Positions 46,401 through 57,100 of a DNA stretch of 64,000 nucleotides are shown one piece after another. Source of the stretch: Amorphophallus konjac (taxonomy: Eukaryota > Streptophyta > Magnoliopsida > Alismatales > Araceae); the NCBI GenBank assembly GCA_022559845.1, contig CM040117.1, forward strand, positions 10,254,856 through 10,318,855. Reading direction: 5' to 3'. The notes under the pieces were generated by a model. It was not told the origin of the DNA, made no database searches, and saw only the letters and a program-made list of their open reading frames with translations. A program made the translations under genes and the position numbers. Each line of letters begins with the position of its first letter. Positions within the stretch are counted from its first letter, which is position 1.

Positions 46401-49400
46401 CTAGCTGGATAAAAAATCATTTGCACTACTATTTGCAGGCATATAAATTTATATCTGGTTCCTTCCGACTGCCTATCTATAGCAACCTATAATAAGAAAT
46501 GTCTACATGCAAGCTTGTGTCCCTTGCTTAGGGAACCCAAGTGGCACAAGGTAGATGTATCTAAAGAACATAAAGTCACCATCCCTTCACTTGCATAGTT
46601 TCTAGATAAAAATAAAATACAGCAACCATAATTACCTAGAACTACATGTTAAAATAATTACCTTCAACTAACAAGGATAGGGCAGAGCTAAGTGAAGCAT
46701 TTGGTCTCAGCATTGCCAGAGGCCGAACATTTGTCTCTCCAATTTTTGGAACCCATGTGCCCAAGCGGAATGTACATATTGGCTGCTGGAGAATTGGTAA
46801 GGAACTAGAGGAATGCCTAAAGTGTCTGCAGATGCCTACACAAAGTAAAAGGGTTTTAGAATTAACAGTATCTATCCATCAAATACACTCTGGCAGTCTT
46901 GATGTTCTTCCTATTGGATGCCAGCACATTTCAGGTAATAAGCATGAACAAAAACAAGACTTACATTTCAGTATACCAGAAAGGGATGCAAGATGCAACA
47001 ACTGTGGAAATGACCCATCCTGTGCAGAGGAATGAATAATTGGGACTGTGGCCACCTCGTTCTGCAGAATCTTCAAGGCTATGTCTTTCAACGTATCATA
47101 GGGGCTTGCCTGTGTAAATACGGTATAGAAAGGCAACATGACATCATTGGAATAACCAATACAAGAAATAGTCAGTCATAAGTAATTTTTTCAGGCAGCA
47201 ACAAGACTTTGTGAATGATAAAACCTGGTTCACTAAGAATGACAGTTACAAAAGAAACTCAATGTGCAACTGAGTCATCCACAGGACCACATCATCAAAG
47301 ATTCAAAACCAGAAAGACAACAAAACGAATAATAAATGCAAAATGTTACAGACATGCTAAGGGCAGATCGGAGAGACTCCAGCCCTGACTCTGTCAGGAT
47401 GCAGCTGCTGTTATCCAAGAGTATGAATAGATTTCAGAGGCTACATAGGTACCTGCTCTGCCAAATGCCCACAAAGATGTGGATGAGGCGACATGGTTCA
47501 GGGATTGGGAGAGTAGGAAAGGGGCGGTTTGTTCAACAGGAAACAAATGACAATTATGTTATCGGGTACCCATAGGAGGTAGACAGAGCCAAAGTCTTGC
47601 CAGAAGCGTGCTGCAAAGTGTCCTTCACTTTTCTGATGTTATCATGGGAAGATCACAGGCGCTCATCCAATGGACTATCAATTACTGGTGGAGCTTGACC
47701 TAGAGGGCTTCTCCATTGTCCGCAAAAGGTAGAGGATAACTTCATCATCAGTAAAAGGGTTTCACCTGTCAGGGTGTGATGGAAAGATGGGTATGTAAAT
47801 ATCACTGAAGATGGTGGCAGATGGGAAGAGGTTTTTACTTTCTATTGAAAGTACACTATGTTACTGGAAGACCAGAGTCAGGCAGCAAGATGGTGACGCA
47901 TTCTGCTGTTTCTTGTCCAGGTCTTTCAGCATGGAGGTAATAGACATGTGGATAGATCCTGTCAGCGAGGATGGCAGGGGAGATAGGGGGGAAGATGCAA
48001 GGCAGCTCAGACTTAAGGGTGTCAATTGTCCTTAAGCTGTCATAAGACCCATGTGCGGGGCTCGGGCCATTTTATGCCCATATAACAAATGAAGTGGGCC
48101 TGGACTCATTTTGGCCTGTAGGTCTAGTATATATAATGAAATATGGTCTGGATAACAAGAGACCAGATGGTTGAATGGTTCAATATTTCAATTTTAAGAG
48201 AAAGTGAGAGTTTCAAAATTTGATGGATGACAGTTGAAGCAAACATTTCAGAAAAATTATGGAAGCCGAAAACGGACAAGGCTGGCTGTGCTTGGGCCCC
48301 ATATCTAATGCCCATGGACCAAGGCCAAGACGGGGCTTAGGTCAGAGAGGCACATCGACATCCCTGCTTCAGTTCAAACCAACATCTGAATTGAAGGCTT
48401 AGATTGACTGGACCAGTTGATTGGTGTCACAAGGTGCCAGTGACATGTCAACACCAAGAACAAGAGCAGGATACATGAAGGGTCATTACACAAGGGCTGC
48501 ATTTTAAGGTGACAGGATCTGATATCATTTCATGCCAGCACTGTGTGGCACATGTGGCAGCGGGAGCTAGGCACATTCTGCCAAGAGTAATACTCAGTGC
48601 ACACACTAGCTGTGCAGCAAAACCCCCTCCCATTAGTCCACATGGGATCAATGGGACTTGCAGGGCAGGAAAAGACCCCAAAAAGGCATGGTGTACAGAA
48701 AAACTGCAAAACCCTTCTGTGAAACCACAGCCTTCAATCTAAGCTCAATAGGCAAGGAGCTAATTAAAGTGTTAACTGGTTGACCTAAGCAGGAGAACTG
48801 CAATGCCAACCCAAAACTCCTGTCAAAAGAAAGAAAAAAAATACGAGAAAAACAAGATACAGAAGGAATTTAGTTGAGTCAAATGAATTAATAAAATGCG
48901 ACAGTACATTAACCAAACGTACGCATAGCACAAGTCAATCTGAAATAGGAAAAGTGCAGGGAATGAAGCTGAAGAAAATGAGAAAATAAATTAATCAAAT
49001 GAATGCATGAGCAATCCAAAATATGATTGTCGATGTCAGAACCTTATGAAAGCAAAAACGTGTCTTTCTCCCCTTTTCTTTTGGATGCTGAGGAAAGACC
49101 CAGTTTGTGCCAGATTAAATACCAGGAGAGAGCCACTTTCAAAAAAAAACAGGGGAGAAAAAAGCCCCACAACCTGCCACTTCAATTTCACGACCCCAGA
49201 CTGCCCAAACATGACATCAGTTCCCGAGGGAAGCATAGCTGGCCAGCACTGCCATGGGACCACAAGAGCAAAATAATGGAGATGTAGCAAAGATTCCAAG
49301 CTTATGCCCTATTATTAATGTGCAGATGCAACCACCCAGAATGATCAGCCGACAAAGTTTCATAAAAAGAATGAAACACCCCAGAAGCAAAAATTCAAAA

Positions 49401-49713
49401 TTCCATATAATTTGGGATATCACATAAGCTTAAGACCTCCAGCAATACGCTTACAATAAGCAACACTCAGATTTGATCTATGCACCATCATCTCTCATGT
49501 AACAGCTAGACTATAAAATGCAGAGAAGATTTTGGCTGAACAAAGGAAGTACAAGTGATCCTAGACAAAAAGACTTACATGGATGAGGTTCCTCTGAAAA
49601 CGTCTTCCATGGCCATCAATTTGATTGTGAAGTTGTTGTTTTCCCTCTTTCCAAGCAGATATTGTATGAGTCTCAAGCTCCTCTTCTGTCAGATTTGAGC
49701 CATGATTACCAAG
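40332..49713 (-). CDS. SNF4: SNF4/AKIN-beta-gamma-like SnRK1 subunit, C-terminal half (7 exons)
   Basis: Seven - strand exons join in phase: 49713-49579, 47109-46965, 46835-46662, 41245-41182, 41077-41008, 40616-40499, 40423-40332. Each has GT-AG borders, and codons split across introns complete sensibly. The product is the CBS-domain half of the plant SNF4 (beta-gamma) family, a regulatory subunit of the SnRK1 energy-sensing kinase: [20 protein letters not shown], then [88 protein letters not shown], and [20 protein letters not shown] before TAA. The frame is uninterrupted, so the gene is probably functional. The N-terminal carbohydrate-binding module and first CBS repeat are not in the window; they would lie right of the Tat element. 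Introns of about 5.4 and 2.5 kb are filled with repeats. Confidence 0.9.
40499..40616 (-). CDS. SNF4-like exon 6 of visible set
   Basis: The 118-bp exon reads [20 protein letters not shown] onward to RLANP plus one base, before gtaaat. Confidence 0.9.
41008..41077 (-). CDS. SNF4-like exon 5 of visible set
   Basis: The 70-bp exon reads [20 protein letters not shown], then IHQ, before gtacat. Confidence 0.88.
41182..41245 (-). CDS. SNF4-like exon 4 of visible set
   Basis: The 64-bp exon reads [20 protein letters not shown], with split codons at both ends that restore Ala and Ser. Confidence 0.88.
42230..42545. repeat. LTR-like fragment shared with 52253-52520 (opposite strand)
   Basis: The reverse complement of about 42420-42535 matches 52253-52345: ACAATTAGG, then TACTAGAC, CCCCACCGA, GTCGGTGTTAATTTACATCGG and GAATACCCTTGATTAA. 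No coding sequence is associated with it. Confidence 0.5.
42640..42895 (-). mobile_element. Short LINE 3' fragment
   Basis: The sequence is a divergent copy of 43200-43370, inside the neighbouring LINE (same order of AATCCAAATTA, AAAAGTGGAGC, CTTCTTTATTGAAGATCCTG). It is therefore a second, more truncated LINE copy in the same orientation. Confidence 0.6.
43073..44557 (-). mobile_element. 5'-truncated LINE (L1-like) with 19-bp target duplication
   Basis: The - strand encodes decayed LINE ORF2 C-terminal sequence: [12 protein letters not shown] complement, with [20 protein letters not shown] then [10 protein letters not shown] in one frame. It ends in a poly(A) tail (poly-T at 43073-43080 on +). 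It is bounded by a 19-bp direct repeat with one mismatch (43054-43072 and 44558-44576). Its 3' UTR shares AGTGGTACCA with the LINE at 50240, so both belong to one family. Many stops and frameshifts are present. Confidence 0.8.
44743..45210. mobile_element. hAT-like non-autonomous element (468 bp)
   Basis: The ends CATAGTTGCCAAGGTG and the complement of CAACTATG, with CACCTTG further in, are inverted. An 8-bp direct repeat with one mismatch (CTTGATAG at 44735-44742, GTTGATAG at 45211-45218) flanks it. Subterminal GCCTAGGCG motifs are shared with the element at 9974. No transposase is encoded. Confidence 0.65.
45219..45765. repeat. Degenerate repeat of about 170 bp, three partial copies
   Basis: Similar units start at about 45219, 45470 and 45615. 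They share CACAT(T/C)GA(T/C)TGT, a GTTTAAA-GTC motif, CATCCTCC(T/C)-CCC, and AAGAG-GG-TTTTCCC in the same order. Their type is not recognised; an old LTR-derived repeat is possible. Confidence 0.4.
46662..46835 (-). CDS. SNF4-like exon 3 of visible set
   Basis: The 174-bp exon reads [20 protein letters not shown] onward to LSLLVE. Its first two bases complete Cys from the previous exon. Confidence 0.9.
46965..47109 (-). CDS. SNF4-like exon 2 of visible set
   Basis: The 145-bp exon reads [20 protein letters not shown] to GILK. It starts after acacag and ends one base into a codon before gtaagt. Confidence 0.9.
47110..49578 (-). other. 2.5-kb intron of SNF4-like gene
   Basis: No coding sequence recognised; it contains one hAT-like element (48014-48366). 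The rest is unremarkable. Confidence 0.6.
48014..48366. mobile_element. hAT-like small element (GGGTGTCAAT-type ends)
   Basis: The left end AGGGTGTCAATTG and the complement of the right end CAGGGATGTCGATG are inverted, with GGGCTCGGGCC-type motifs inside. No matching 8-bp duplication was found, so assignment is tentative. Confidence 0.4.
49579..49713 (-). CDS. SNF4-like exon (first visible)
   Basis: The 135-bp exon (45 codons) reads [20 protein letters not shown] onward. It lies between an acceptor ctgcag and a donor gtaagt. Confidence 0.9.
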
Positions 49714-50225
49714 CTGCAGTTGTACAAAGAAATAAGATAAAGGCATGGACACCATGTTATTGTAAAGCAGAAAACAGTAGCAAGCAGCTAAGAAATTCTA
49801 GCAGTAAGGAGAAAAAAAAATACAGAATCTACCAGCTTGCTGACCTAGTAAGATGGACAGCAGCTTCCAAACTGATAAAGGTAACTAAAGCAATGAGCAA
49901 TCTCAACATTACAGGTCACCTGTACAAAAGTTCAACATGTAGATAATTATGTCTAGGAGTGGAGGTAGGGGTTGGAAGCAATTGTCCCTTCAAATTCTTA
50001 TCTGCCCACCCACGTTACAGCAAAAGGCAGCTTTGTCCTCTCTAAACTTCTGGACTCTTCTACTGAACCATTGATATCTTAAATAATTATATCATATTTA
50101 AAAAGAGACCTTAAATCCCTTTTAATCCTTGAGGTCTGAAGTGTACCATAAATGAAAGAGAGAACTATGTAATCTCCTGTTGTTTAAATATTTCACGCTT
50201 GATTTTGCAAATGTTCATTTTAAGA
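49714..50225 (-). other. Intron sequence between the SNF4-like exon and the LINE
   Basis: Nothing recognisable. The preceding exon of the SNF4-like gene, expected to end near FILILRE, is not here. Confidence 0.5.
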
Positions 50226-50239
50226 ATCTCATATATTTG

Positions 50240-52024
50240 GGCTAAGGCAGCTGATTTGATTAGAGGCTTTCAAGTGGGCAGAGGTTCTCCTTCTATTACT
50301 CACTTGCAATATGTAGATGACACCATTTTGTTCCAACCTATCTAAGGGTGAGCAGCAGTACTACATGGCTAGACTCTTACTGGAGTTGTTGGAAGTCACT
50401 GGTCTCAAAGTCAACTTCTACAAAAGTCTTCTTGTAGGAGTGAACTTGCAAGACAAAGACATCTCGAGGGCGGCTTGCTTAATGGGTTGTAAGATTGGTG
50501 AGTTCCCACTCTCCTATTTGGGTCTCCTTCTTACCTCGGGCTCCCTTCGGTGTGCAGACTGACTTCCCATCATTCAGAGGTATGAGTCCAGATTGACAGG
50601 GTGGAAGGCGAGAGCTTTATCCTATGGGGGCAGATTGGTATTGTGCAGATCGGTCTTGGATAGTCTCTCTACTTATTTCCTTTCTATGTTTCAGATCCCT
50701 AAGACGACGGTGAAAAAGATTGACTCTATTTAGTATAAGTTCTTCTGGCATGAGAGTGGGGAGAGATGCAGGGGTTGGCATGACATAGCCTGGGGCAGAC
50801 TAGTTACTAGCAAGGCATAGAGAGGACTAGAGATCAAGAATGTCAAAGACTTCAACTTGACTCTCTTGTATAAGTAGCTGTGGAGGTTGGGCCATAGAAA
50901 GGAGGGGTTTTGGGCACAGCTGATCAGACAGAGATACTTCGACAGGAGGAGAGTCTGGGGCTAGGCCTCGACACCTTTACATAGGACCTCTCCTCTTTGG
51001 AGAGATATCTTCTCTTGCAAGGATGTTCTTGTCTCCGACGTCCGTGTTCGATTAGGTAAAGGCGACAGGAGCCTGTTCCAGAAGGACGGGTGGTGTGGGG
51101 AGTCGTCTCTGGAGGCGTTGTTCCCTTCCCTTTTTGCGGCTGCTGTAGACCCCCTGGGATTTGTCTCCCAGGAATTCGACCATTTACTTCCCAGAGGAGC
51201 CTGGGCTCTGACTTTCAGAAAGGCCCTTAGACAAGAGGAGATGATCCAACTGGAGGAACTTCTCGCCCTCCTACTACCCTTCCATCCTCAGCCTGATTTA
51301 GAGGATGAATGGCTTTGGAGGTGGGAGAAGGATGATGCCTACATAGATCTACCTATGGAGTCATTTCAGATGGAGGAGTTCGACACAGCCTTCAGGATCA
51401 GGTGTGGAGATTGAAAGGCCTACTTAAGGTGAAACTACTAGTATGGAAGATCTCACATGGCAGACTACCGACTCGGGACAGGTTGCATCGTTTCCTTCCA
51501 GACATCCAGTAGACTTATTGTCTTTGTGGTGAGGACGACGAGACCCTAGACCACATGTAGGTTGCTCTTATTCGTAGGGGGTGTGGAGAGAGCTTGCCAG
51601 GAGAACCGGCTACATCTTTGTCTAGCACTGTGATGTTCACCACTTGCTTGAGCATTGGGATAGGCCTTGGCTTATCAAGAGCGACAGGACTGTGTTGTGA
51701 GTTATTCTTCATGCCACCATTTGGACGTTGTGGGGGAAGCGAAACAATCGGATCTTCAAGAGAGAGTCGTGTGCTGAGGACACAGTGGTTTCTTTTGTTT
51801 GTAACCGATTAAAGGAATGGGTTGCTATTCTATGTAATGTGAATTCCCTTACTTCGTCTCTTTTTGACTGTTTAGAGGATAAGGGTGTTCCACACTTCTT
51901 GGGTGTAGCCTTTTGTTGTATACGTTTTTTGGGGTTGACATTCTTAGGGTTCTCATAGCCTATACTTGTACATCCACTTTTCATTTTATACATTAGTGGT
52001 ACCACCCAGTTTCAAAAAAAAATG
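50240..52024 (+). mobile_element. 5'-truncated LINE (L1-like) with 14-bp target duplication
   Basis: The element begins inside the reverse transcriptase (HLQYVDDTILF near 50310). It continues through GEFPLSYLGLLL, GGRLVLCRSVLDSLSTYFLS and a zf-RVT-like segment (VWKISHGRLPTRDRLHRFLP). It ends with a short 3' UTR and poly(A) at 52012-52022. An imperfect 14-bp repeat (atctYatatatttg, 50226-50239 and 52025-52038) flanks it, the mark of target-primed insertion. Several stops and frame changes show that it is dead. The host DNA it entered is presumably an SNF4 intron. Confidence 0.88.
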
Positions 52025-52038
52025 ATCTTATATATTTG

Positions 52039-52973
52039 AAGCAAACCTGCACAATTTGTTTATGCAAAAAGAGCTTGTAAGTGACCAAATGTCCAATACA
52101 CATGCTATTACCTTTTTTTTTTCTTTTTCCAATTGAACACCATGCGTAAATCCACTGTTTACACGCGGAATTTTCGACATCCGTTTCGACAGATGAATAT
52201 GTGTATGGTTTTTATTTTTTGGCCATATTAATTTCGCGCTTCCGGATTTATCAGACAATTAGGATTCGTGTACTAGACTTTTCCCCACCGAACAGAGTCG
52301 GTGTTAATTTACATCGGATAAGTCCGAATACCCTTGATTAAGACTGTTGAAGGTCCTTTCTTGCCCTTATGACCCGTACCCTTAAGTAAGGGAGAAGTCT
52401 CTATAGTTTTCCCCCACGCGAGGGTTTTCTCACAATTTTCCGCCCTTACGAGGGTTTAACCACGACTTTCTATTTAGAAGAGGGTTTATTTAGAGTTTCT
52501 TGTGTCACTAGGGGCCACACATAGTCCTTGTGATTTTAGTGGATTTCATCACATTTTTTTGAGATTTTCTTTATGAGTATATATGCAATTAGAAAAAGTT
52601 CAGGGTAAAAATGCAATTCATGAAACTTAGCCTTGAGAAAGGACATTTTCACAAGTGGGGAAAATTTTTCCACACCAAAAAAACTATTGATTTTTTAGCA
52701 TTTTTCTGAATTTTTGTTGAAGCGAGTGTACGTTTACACGATTATGAGAAAATACAAGGTAAAAATACAATTCCAAAGTCATGCGGGGACTATTGCGTAA
52801 TTTTACAGAAAATAAAGTGATATATTCTCATCATTGCTTGATTTTGTCAACATTATATAATGTACTTCAATAAAATGGCAACACAATGCCCTTTTATACA
52901 TTGGAGGGGCGTTTTTGTCAAAGTATATCCAAGAAGGGTCTTTTGTGTAAATTATACAAAACCCAAAAGTGGG
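52039..52973. other. LTR-like or intron sequence between the LINE and the Tat LTR
   Basis: No gene. About 52253-52520 matches the LTR-like fragment at 42230-42545 on the other strand. GAGGGTTT-type motifs repeat at 52420-52500. The remainder is AT-rich and unassigned. Confidence 0.5.
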
Positions 52974-53100
52974 TGTTGGAGAAAAAGGAGCGCACCCTTT
53001 TTTTTTTGCTTTGACTTGGGCTTGTTGTAAGCTCTTCAAGCCTTCTCCTTCTTCTCCCCTTGTCTCTCTTCTTGTCTCCTCGTCTTGGAGGCTCCTCTCT

Positions 53101-53107
53101 TTTTATA
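53101..53107 (-). promoter_or_regulatory. TATA box on - strand of the Tat LTR
   Basis: On the - strand the sequence reads CCTATAAAAAGAG. It lies about 130 bp from the LTR end, a normal place for the element's own U3 promoter. Confidence 0.45.
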
Positions 53108-53258
53108 GGCACAAGGAGAAGTGGCGGAGGGGGTGTCAACTCACTTGGAATCCCTCCGGTGGAAGAGCAAGGGCCAAGGTGACTCCTCCCCTCCCCCTCT
53201 TCAGTTTTTATTTTCTCTGCAGCTCCTTTTTTTGGGGGGGCCACGCGCAGCCAGGGGG

Positions 53259-53527
53259 ACCGGAGGGGGTTCCCTCCGTTCAACCAAGCACCGGAGGGGG
53301 TCCACCCTCCAGTGCATAGGGACCAGAGGGGGTCCCTCCGGTGAAAGCCCACCGGAGGGGGGTTCCCCCTCCGGTTTCCTGCGCGTGTGGGGGGGCTCCG
53401 GTGCACAGGGCACCGGAGGGAGTCCCCCTCCAGTCCAATGGTACCGGAGGGGGTCCCCCCTCTAGTGCATCCACCGGAGGGATCCCCTCCGGTGCGCCAT
53501 CAACCGGAGGGGGGATCCCCTCCGGGC
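53259..53527. repeat. Palindromic minisatellite in the Tat LTR (CCGGAGGGG..CCCCTCCGG)
   Basis: Eight units of about 25-50 bp each pair a CCGGAGGGG-like arm with a CCCTCCGGT-like arm around a short loop. The units follow head to tail with variable spacers. Confidence 0.85.
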
Positions 53528-53586
53528 TTCCCACCGCGCGGAGAAGAAGAGGCAGGGGTGGAGGGAGGGGTTGGCCCCCTATTGGC

Positions 53587-53593
53587 TATAAAA
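53587..53593 (+). promoter_or_regulatory. TATA box on + strand of the Tat LTR, facing the PMD gene
   Basis: GGCTATAAAAGG lies 570 bp upstream of the PMD ATG, on the strand of the antisense gene. The intervening stretch has a 3' splice site (ttttccctgcag, ending 54145) just before the ATG. Confidence 0.45.
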
Positions 53594-54155
53594 GGTTGTC
53601 CCGTGGATTAAAAAATGGGTTTTTTACTGTGGTAGGACCAAGTATAGAGCTGGCCCTTGTGGCTCTTTGGGTTTTTCTTGTTGTTCGGGATTGGGAAACT
53701 CGTTGACCGCCAGGACATCTCGGAATAAGAAAATATCTCTTTGTGGTGGATTCCTTGCGCGGGTGCGCAGATTTAGACCACCTTTTGATAAAGTTTTTGT
53801 GCATATGAGCATGCGTGAAATTGTGAATGGTCCCTATTTTTAACGAGACACTTATGGGAGTTTACGGCGGCGGCGAACTTATCACTTTAAGGCCGTCCAT
53901 GATGCAACTCCCTCATTTTTTCTTACTTTCTGAAAATTTTCTGAAAATAACAAAAATCAATAATAACATTTTGGGGTCCAACAAATGCCCCCCACGGGGG
54001 GTCCGTCGGAGCCGTAGGCGACGGCGGACGGCCCGTGCCCCTTCAAAATTCTCTGCACTTCTATTTAATGTTTCCATAGCTTGCAAATTTTATATGCTAA
54101 CATTGTGCAATGTTTTCCCCTTTCTGATCTTCCTTTTCCCTGCAGGTTGTTCATC

Positions 54156-57100
54156 ATGCCTCGAGCTAAGAGGGGCCATACTCACGGATCCCGGGACCAG
54201 GATGGGCACTCCACCCCCATTGTTTCTCAGAGACTGATGCCACCCTTGAGGTTGACAAGAATTACTGCAGAGGCTTTATTTTCTCCTGACAGAGGGTTAA
54301 ACATCATTGCTTCAAGCCCGCTTCCAGAGGGGGATCCGGGCGATGGAATGGTTGATCTGTCCTTGATTTCCAGACGTGGCGGTTGCTACCACTACGAGCG
54401 CCCAAAGGGTTATCCCAGACACTATCCTCTGGATGAGTACTTATTTCCCTTTATTCAGAACTTCATTCCCAAGGGAATGGATGAAGATGACATCTATTTA
54501 TCAGCAGAGTGTCCAGCTTGAGAGGGCTATTTTGGTGGGCCGTGATAGCATGCCCGGCTACTGTGGCACTTCTTTTCCCAGCTTCCCTGTGGGTATTGTG
54601 CGCCAAATTCAGTTTCCTGCTGCTACCCAATTAGGCTTCTTCAGCTCCGAGACCGGGTGTCCCACTCGGACTCGAACTTTTTCAGCGTTACTTGGGATCT
54701 GGGTGGAAAACATAAGACAGTCTCGGATTCTTGCTCGGGTTGTTTCTTGGCTCCCTCTGGTGCTCAGTTTGCTTCAGAGGGGTATGATAAACTATGTCTC
54801 TTGGACAAAGTCATGTGCGGTTCTGCGCCCAGTTGGTATGGTAAGTGGGCAGTCATTTCCTCTTACAAATTTCATTTGGAAGCCACGGAATGGCTCATGG
54901 GAGTCCTACACTATAGTAGGCTGCTGGAGCTTGTAGGCATTCGTCATGCTATGACTGCTACCCTATACCACTATCCCTGCTACAGTGGGCTATTGCAGGC
55001 ATTGGCTGAGAGATTCAACCACTGATTTAATACATTTGCTACAGCTGAGGAGAGACTTCACTTGATTTATGGAGCTTCCACAGGATCTCTGGCCTTCCTA
55101 TTTCTGGACGCCCTTATGAAGAGGTATCTCTTGATGATCTCCACAGGAGCTATTCCACAGGCACAGGAGAATATGGGCTTCCCTAGAGTCCTAGACTTGC
55201 AGGTGTTTAATGAAGGTTTGGCGGGATCTAGCCCGTTTTGGCAAAAGAAAAGCACCCTCTGCATCTGCTGGCGCCGTGAGAGTTAGTCTAAATACTTCGG
55301 TACAATACTTTTACAATGGGCCATTCTGCTTCCATGAAAGATTTGTTGAAGATAATAGACCTCTGAGTGAGTACCATCAGCTGATTTTACCTCCACAAGA
55401 GAACAAACGATATTTATTTGCACCAGAGAATGAAGGATGGAACCTTCAGAGATTGCCAGATCAGACATATCTTGCGGCATACCTGGTTTATTAGCTAGCC
55501 ACATTTGTTATGTCATATGGTGAGGAGGGTCTAGTACGACCTGAGATTATATACCCCGCCTGCCCTCTTGCTAATGGTCATAGACTGGCGATTGCCCCTA
55601 TTGCCTTGGCGAACATCTATCATGGCTTGGGGAATTTGACAGCACACATCTCTCCCATAGATAGGAGTGTGTACATGGCTACCCACTACTTGAGCGCGTG
55701 GGCCGGGCTTCTACTACCATCACTATGTCAGAATGTACCAGTTGAGAATCCGACAGCGCCATTGATTTTCCTCTTCCGGAACCGCCCTGACCAGAGTCAG
55801 CATGAGCACTTACTAGGGGCGCAGAGAATGCTCTCATTCGTGCCTATTCAAGGGAAAGAGGATCTGCACTTTGCTCACAGCTCTTATGACTTCCGATCGT
55901 TTCTCGTTGAAGGCCGGAATGAGTTATCTTATGGTCTCCCTCATCATCAGACCACCAACTTTACTTTTTATGAGGACTGGTTATGCTGTATCAGGCCCAA
56001 TATTCTTGTATTCAGGAAGGGCAGCACGACGATTCTGGAGCTATATTATCCTCACCGCTTTTCGCGGAACTTCGACTACGATCAGTCAGTTACCCCTGAT
56101 GCAGACTTCGCCATAGATTGCAGGCTTTGCAGAAGTCATGACACCCACCTTGTTGCAGGCAGTTGGTGGGATTATTTTTCTAGAAATGGATCAGAGGAGC
56201 AGTGCCCTTTGCCGGAGAGGAGGCGGGTTGGCCAGATTGACATTTACTATGCCCACTGGTGGTTTAACCACAACAATATTTTAAGGAAACCTCCATGAAA
56301 ACTAAAAAAGGCTGAGAATGCCGATTGGGAAGGGCTGATTTGCCACCCCTGATTATAGAAAATTCATTTCTTTATGCACAATTCCCCGAATTGCCAGGGC
56401 AGTGAGAGACTTTCGCTTGCAATGGGAAGCCCAAAATGGGGCAATCACCATAGACCGACGTCCGTATGCAGGGGCAATCAAGCCCTTGAGGCGCCTAGCT
56501 GATACTTCTTCGAGGTAAAGCAAGGCCCCAGCAGATCAGAGGGTGTATTCCTAGTGGGCACATTTCTTATCAGATTGTGGTTATCCTCAGGCTGCTTCAA
56601 TGGACACTGCCCTCCATCCCGAAGATTTTACGAATGACTTATGGCCGAAGTGGGAGAGGCATCTGATTGGCTCCATCATCCGCATCGAGCCGTTTGAATA
56701 TGCGACCCTTATTGAGAATAGCACCACCCTGCGAGACCTTTGGGATGGTGTGTCCAAGGCCGGGAAGGTGGTCGACCTACTGCCAGAGCAGGTGGTGCTG
56801 CAACCCACTTTCTCACCAGCCCAAATGGTATGTCGCTTGATCTTTCTTTCTAGCTATCCTTGTGCTTGTTTTGATTTGAATAAGCCTCGACTCTTTGTGT
56901 GTTTCTTTCCCCCCTTTTGTAGTGAGCTTTATTGTTGCAAAAGGTGTGCCCGATAGGGGAAAGAAAGCCTCTAGTTCCCAGAAGCGGGCTCAACCTAGGG
57001 AGGACGAGCGTCCCATTGCTCGAGCTTGTCGTCCCCGCACTGGAGGAAACACCTCAGAGGAGCGGCCAGGTAATCTCTCTCTCTCTCTCTCTCTCTCAAA

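Larger units (their letters stand above)
41246..46661 (-). other. 5.4-kb TE-rich intron of SNF4-like gene
   Basis: The intron holds an LTR-like fragment (42230-42545), a short LINE 3' fragment, a LINE with TSD, a hAT-like element and a degenerate repeat. 41246-42230 and 45770-46661 show nothing recognisable. Confidence 0.7.
52974..53983 (-). repeat. 3' LTR of the Tat-type gypsy element
   Basis: The terminal 7 bp are perfect inverted repeats (TGTTGGA...TCCAACA). On the - strand the LTR starts TGTTGGACCCC and is preceded by a G-rich purine tract (GTGGGGGGCATT, 53984-53995), as expected for a polypurine tract. The mate LTR lies beyond the right edge, so pairing is inferred. It contains a palindromic minisatellite and TATA boxes on both strands. 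Confidence 0.65.

Noticed and set aside
46750..46775. CAGCAG as a tandem (NAGNAG) splice acceptor
   Set aside because: The exon clearly extends upstream to 46835 in frame, so this site is internal coding sequence.
53201..53534. Pro/Gly-rich ORFs in the Tat LTR
   Set aside because: They are translations of the palindromic minisatellite.
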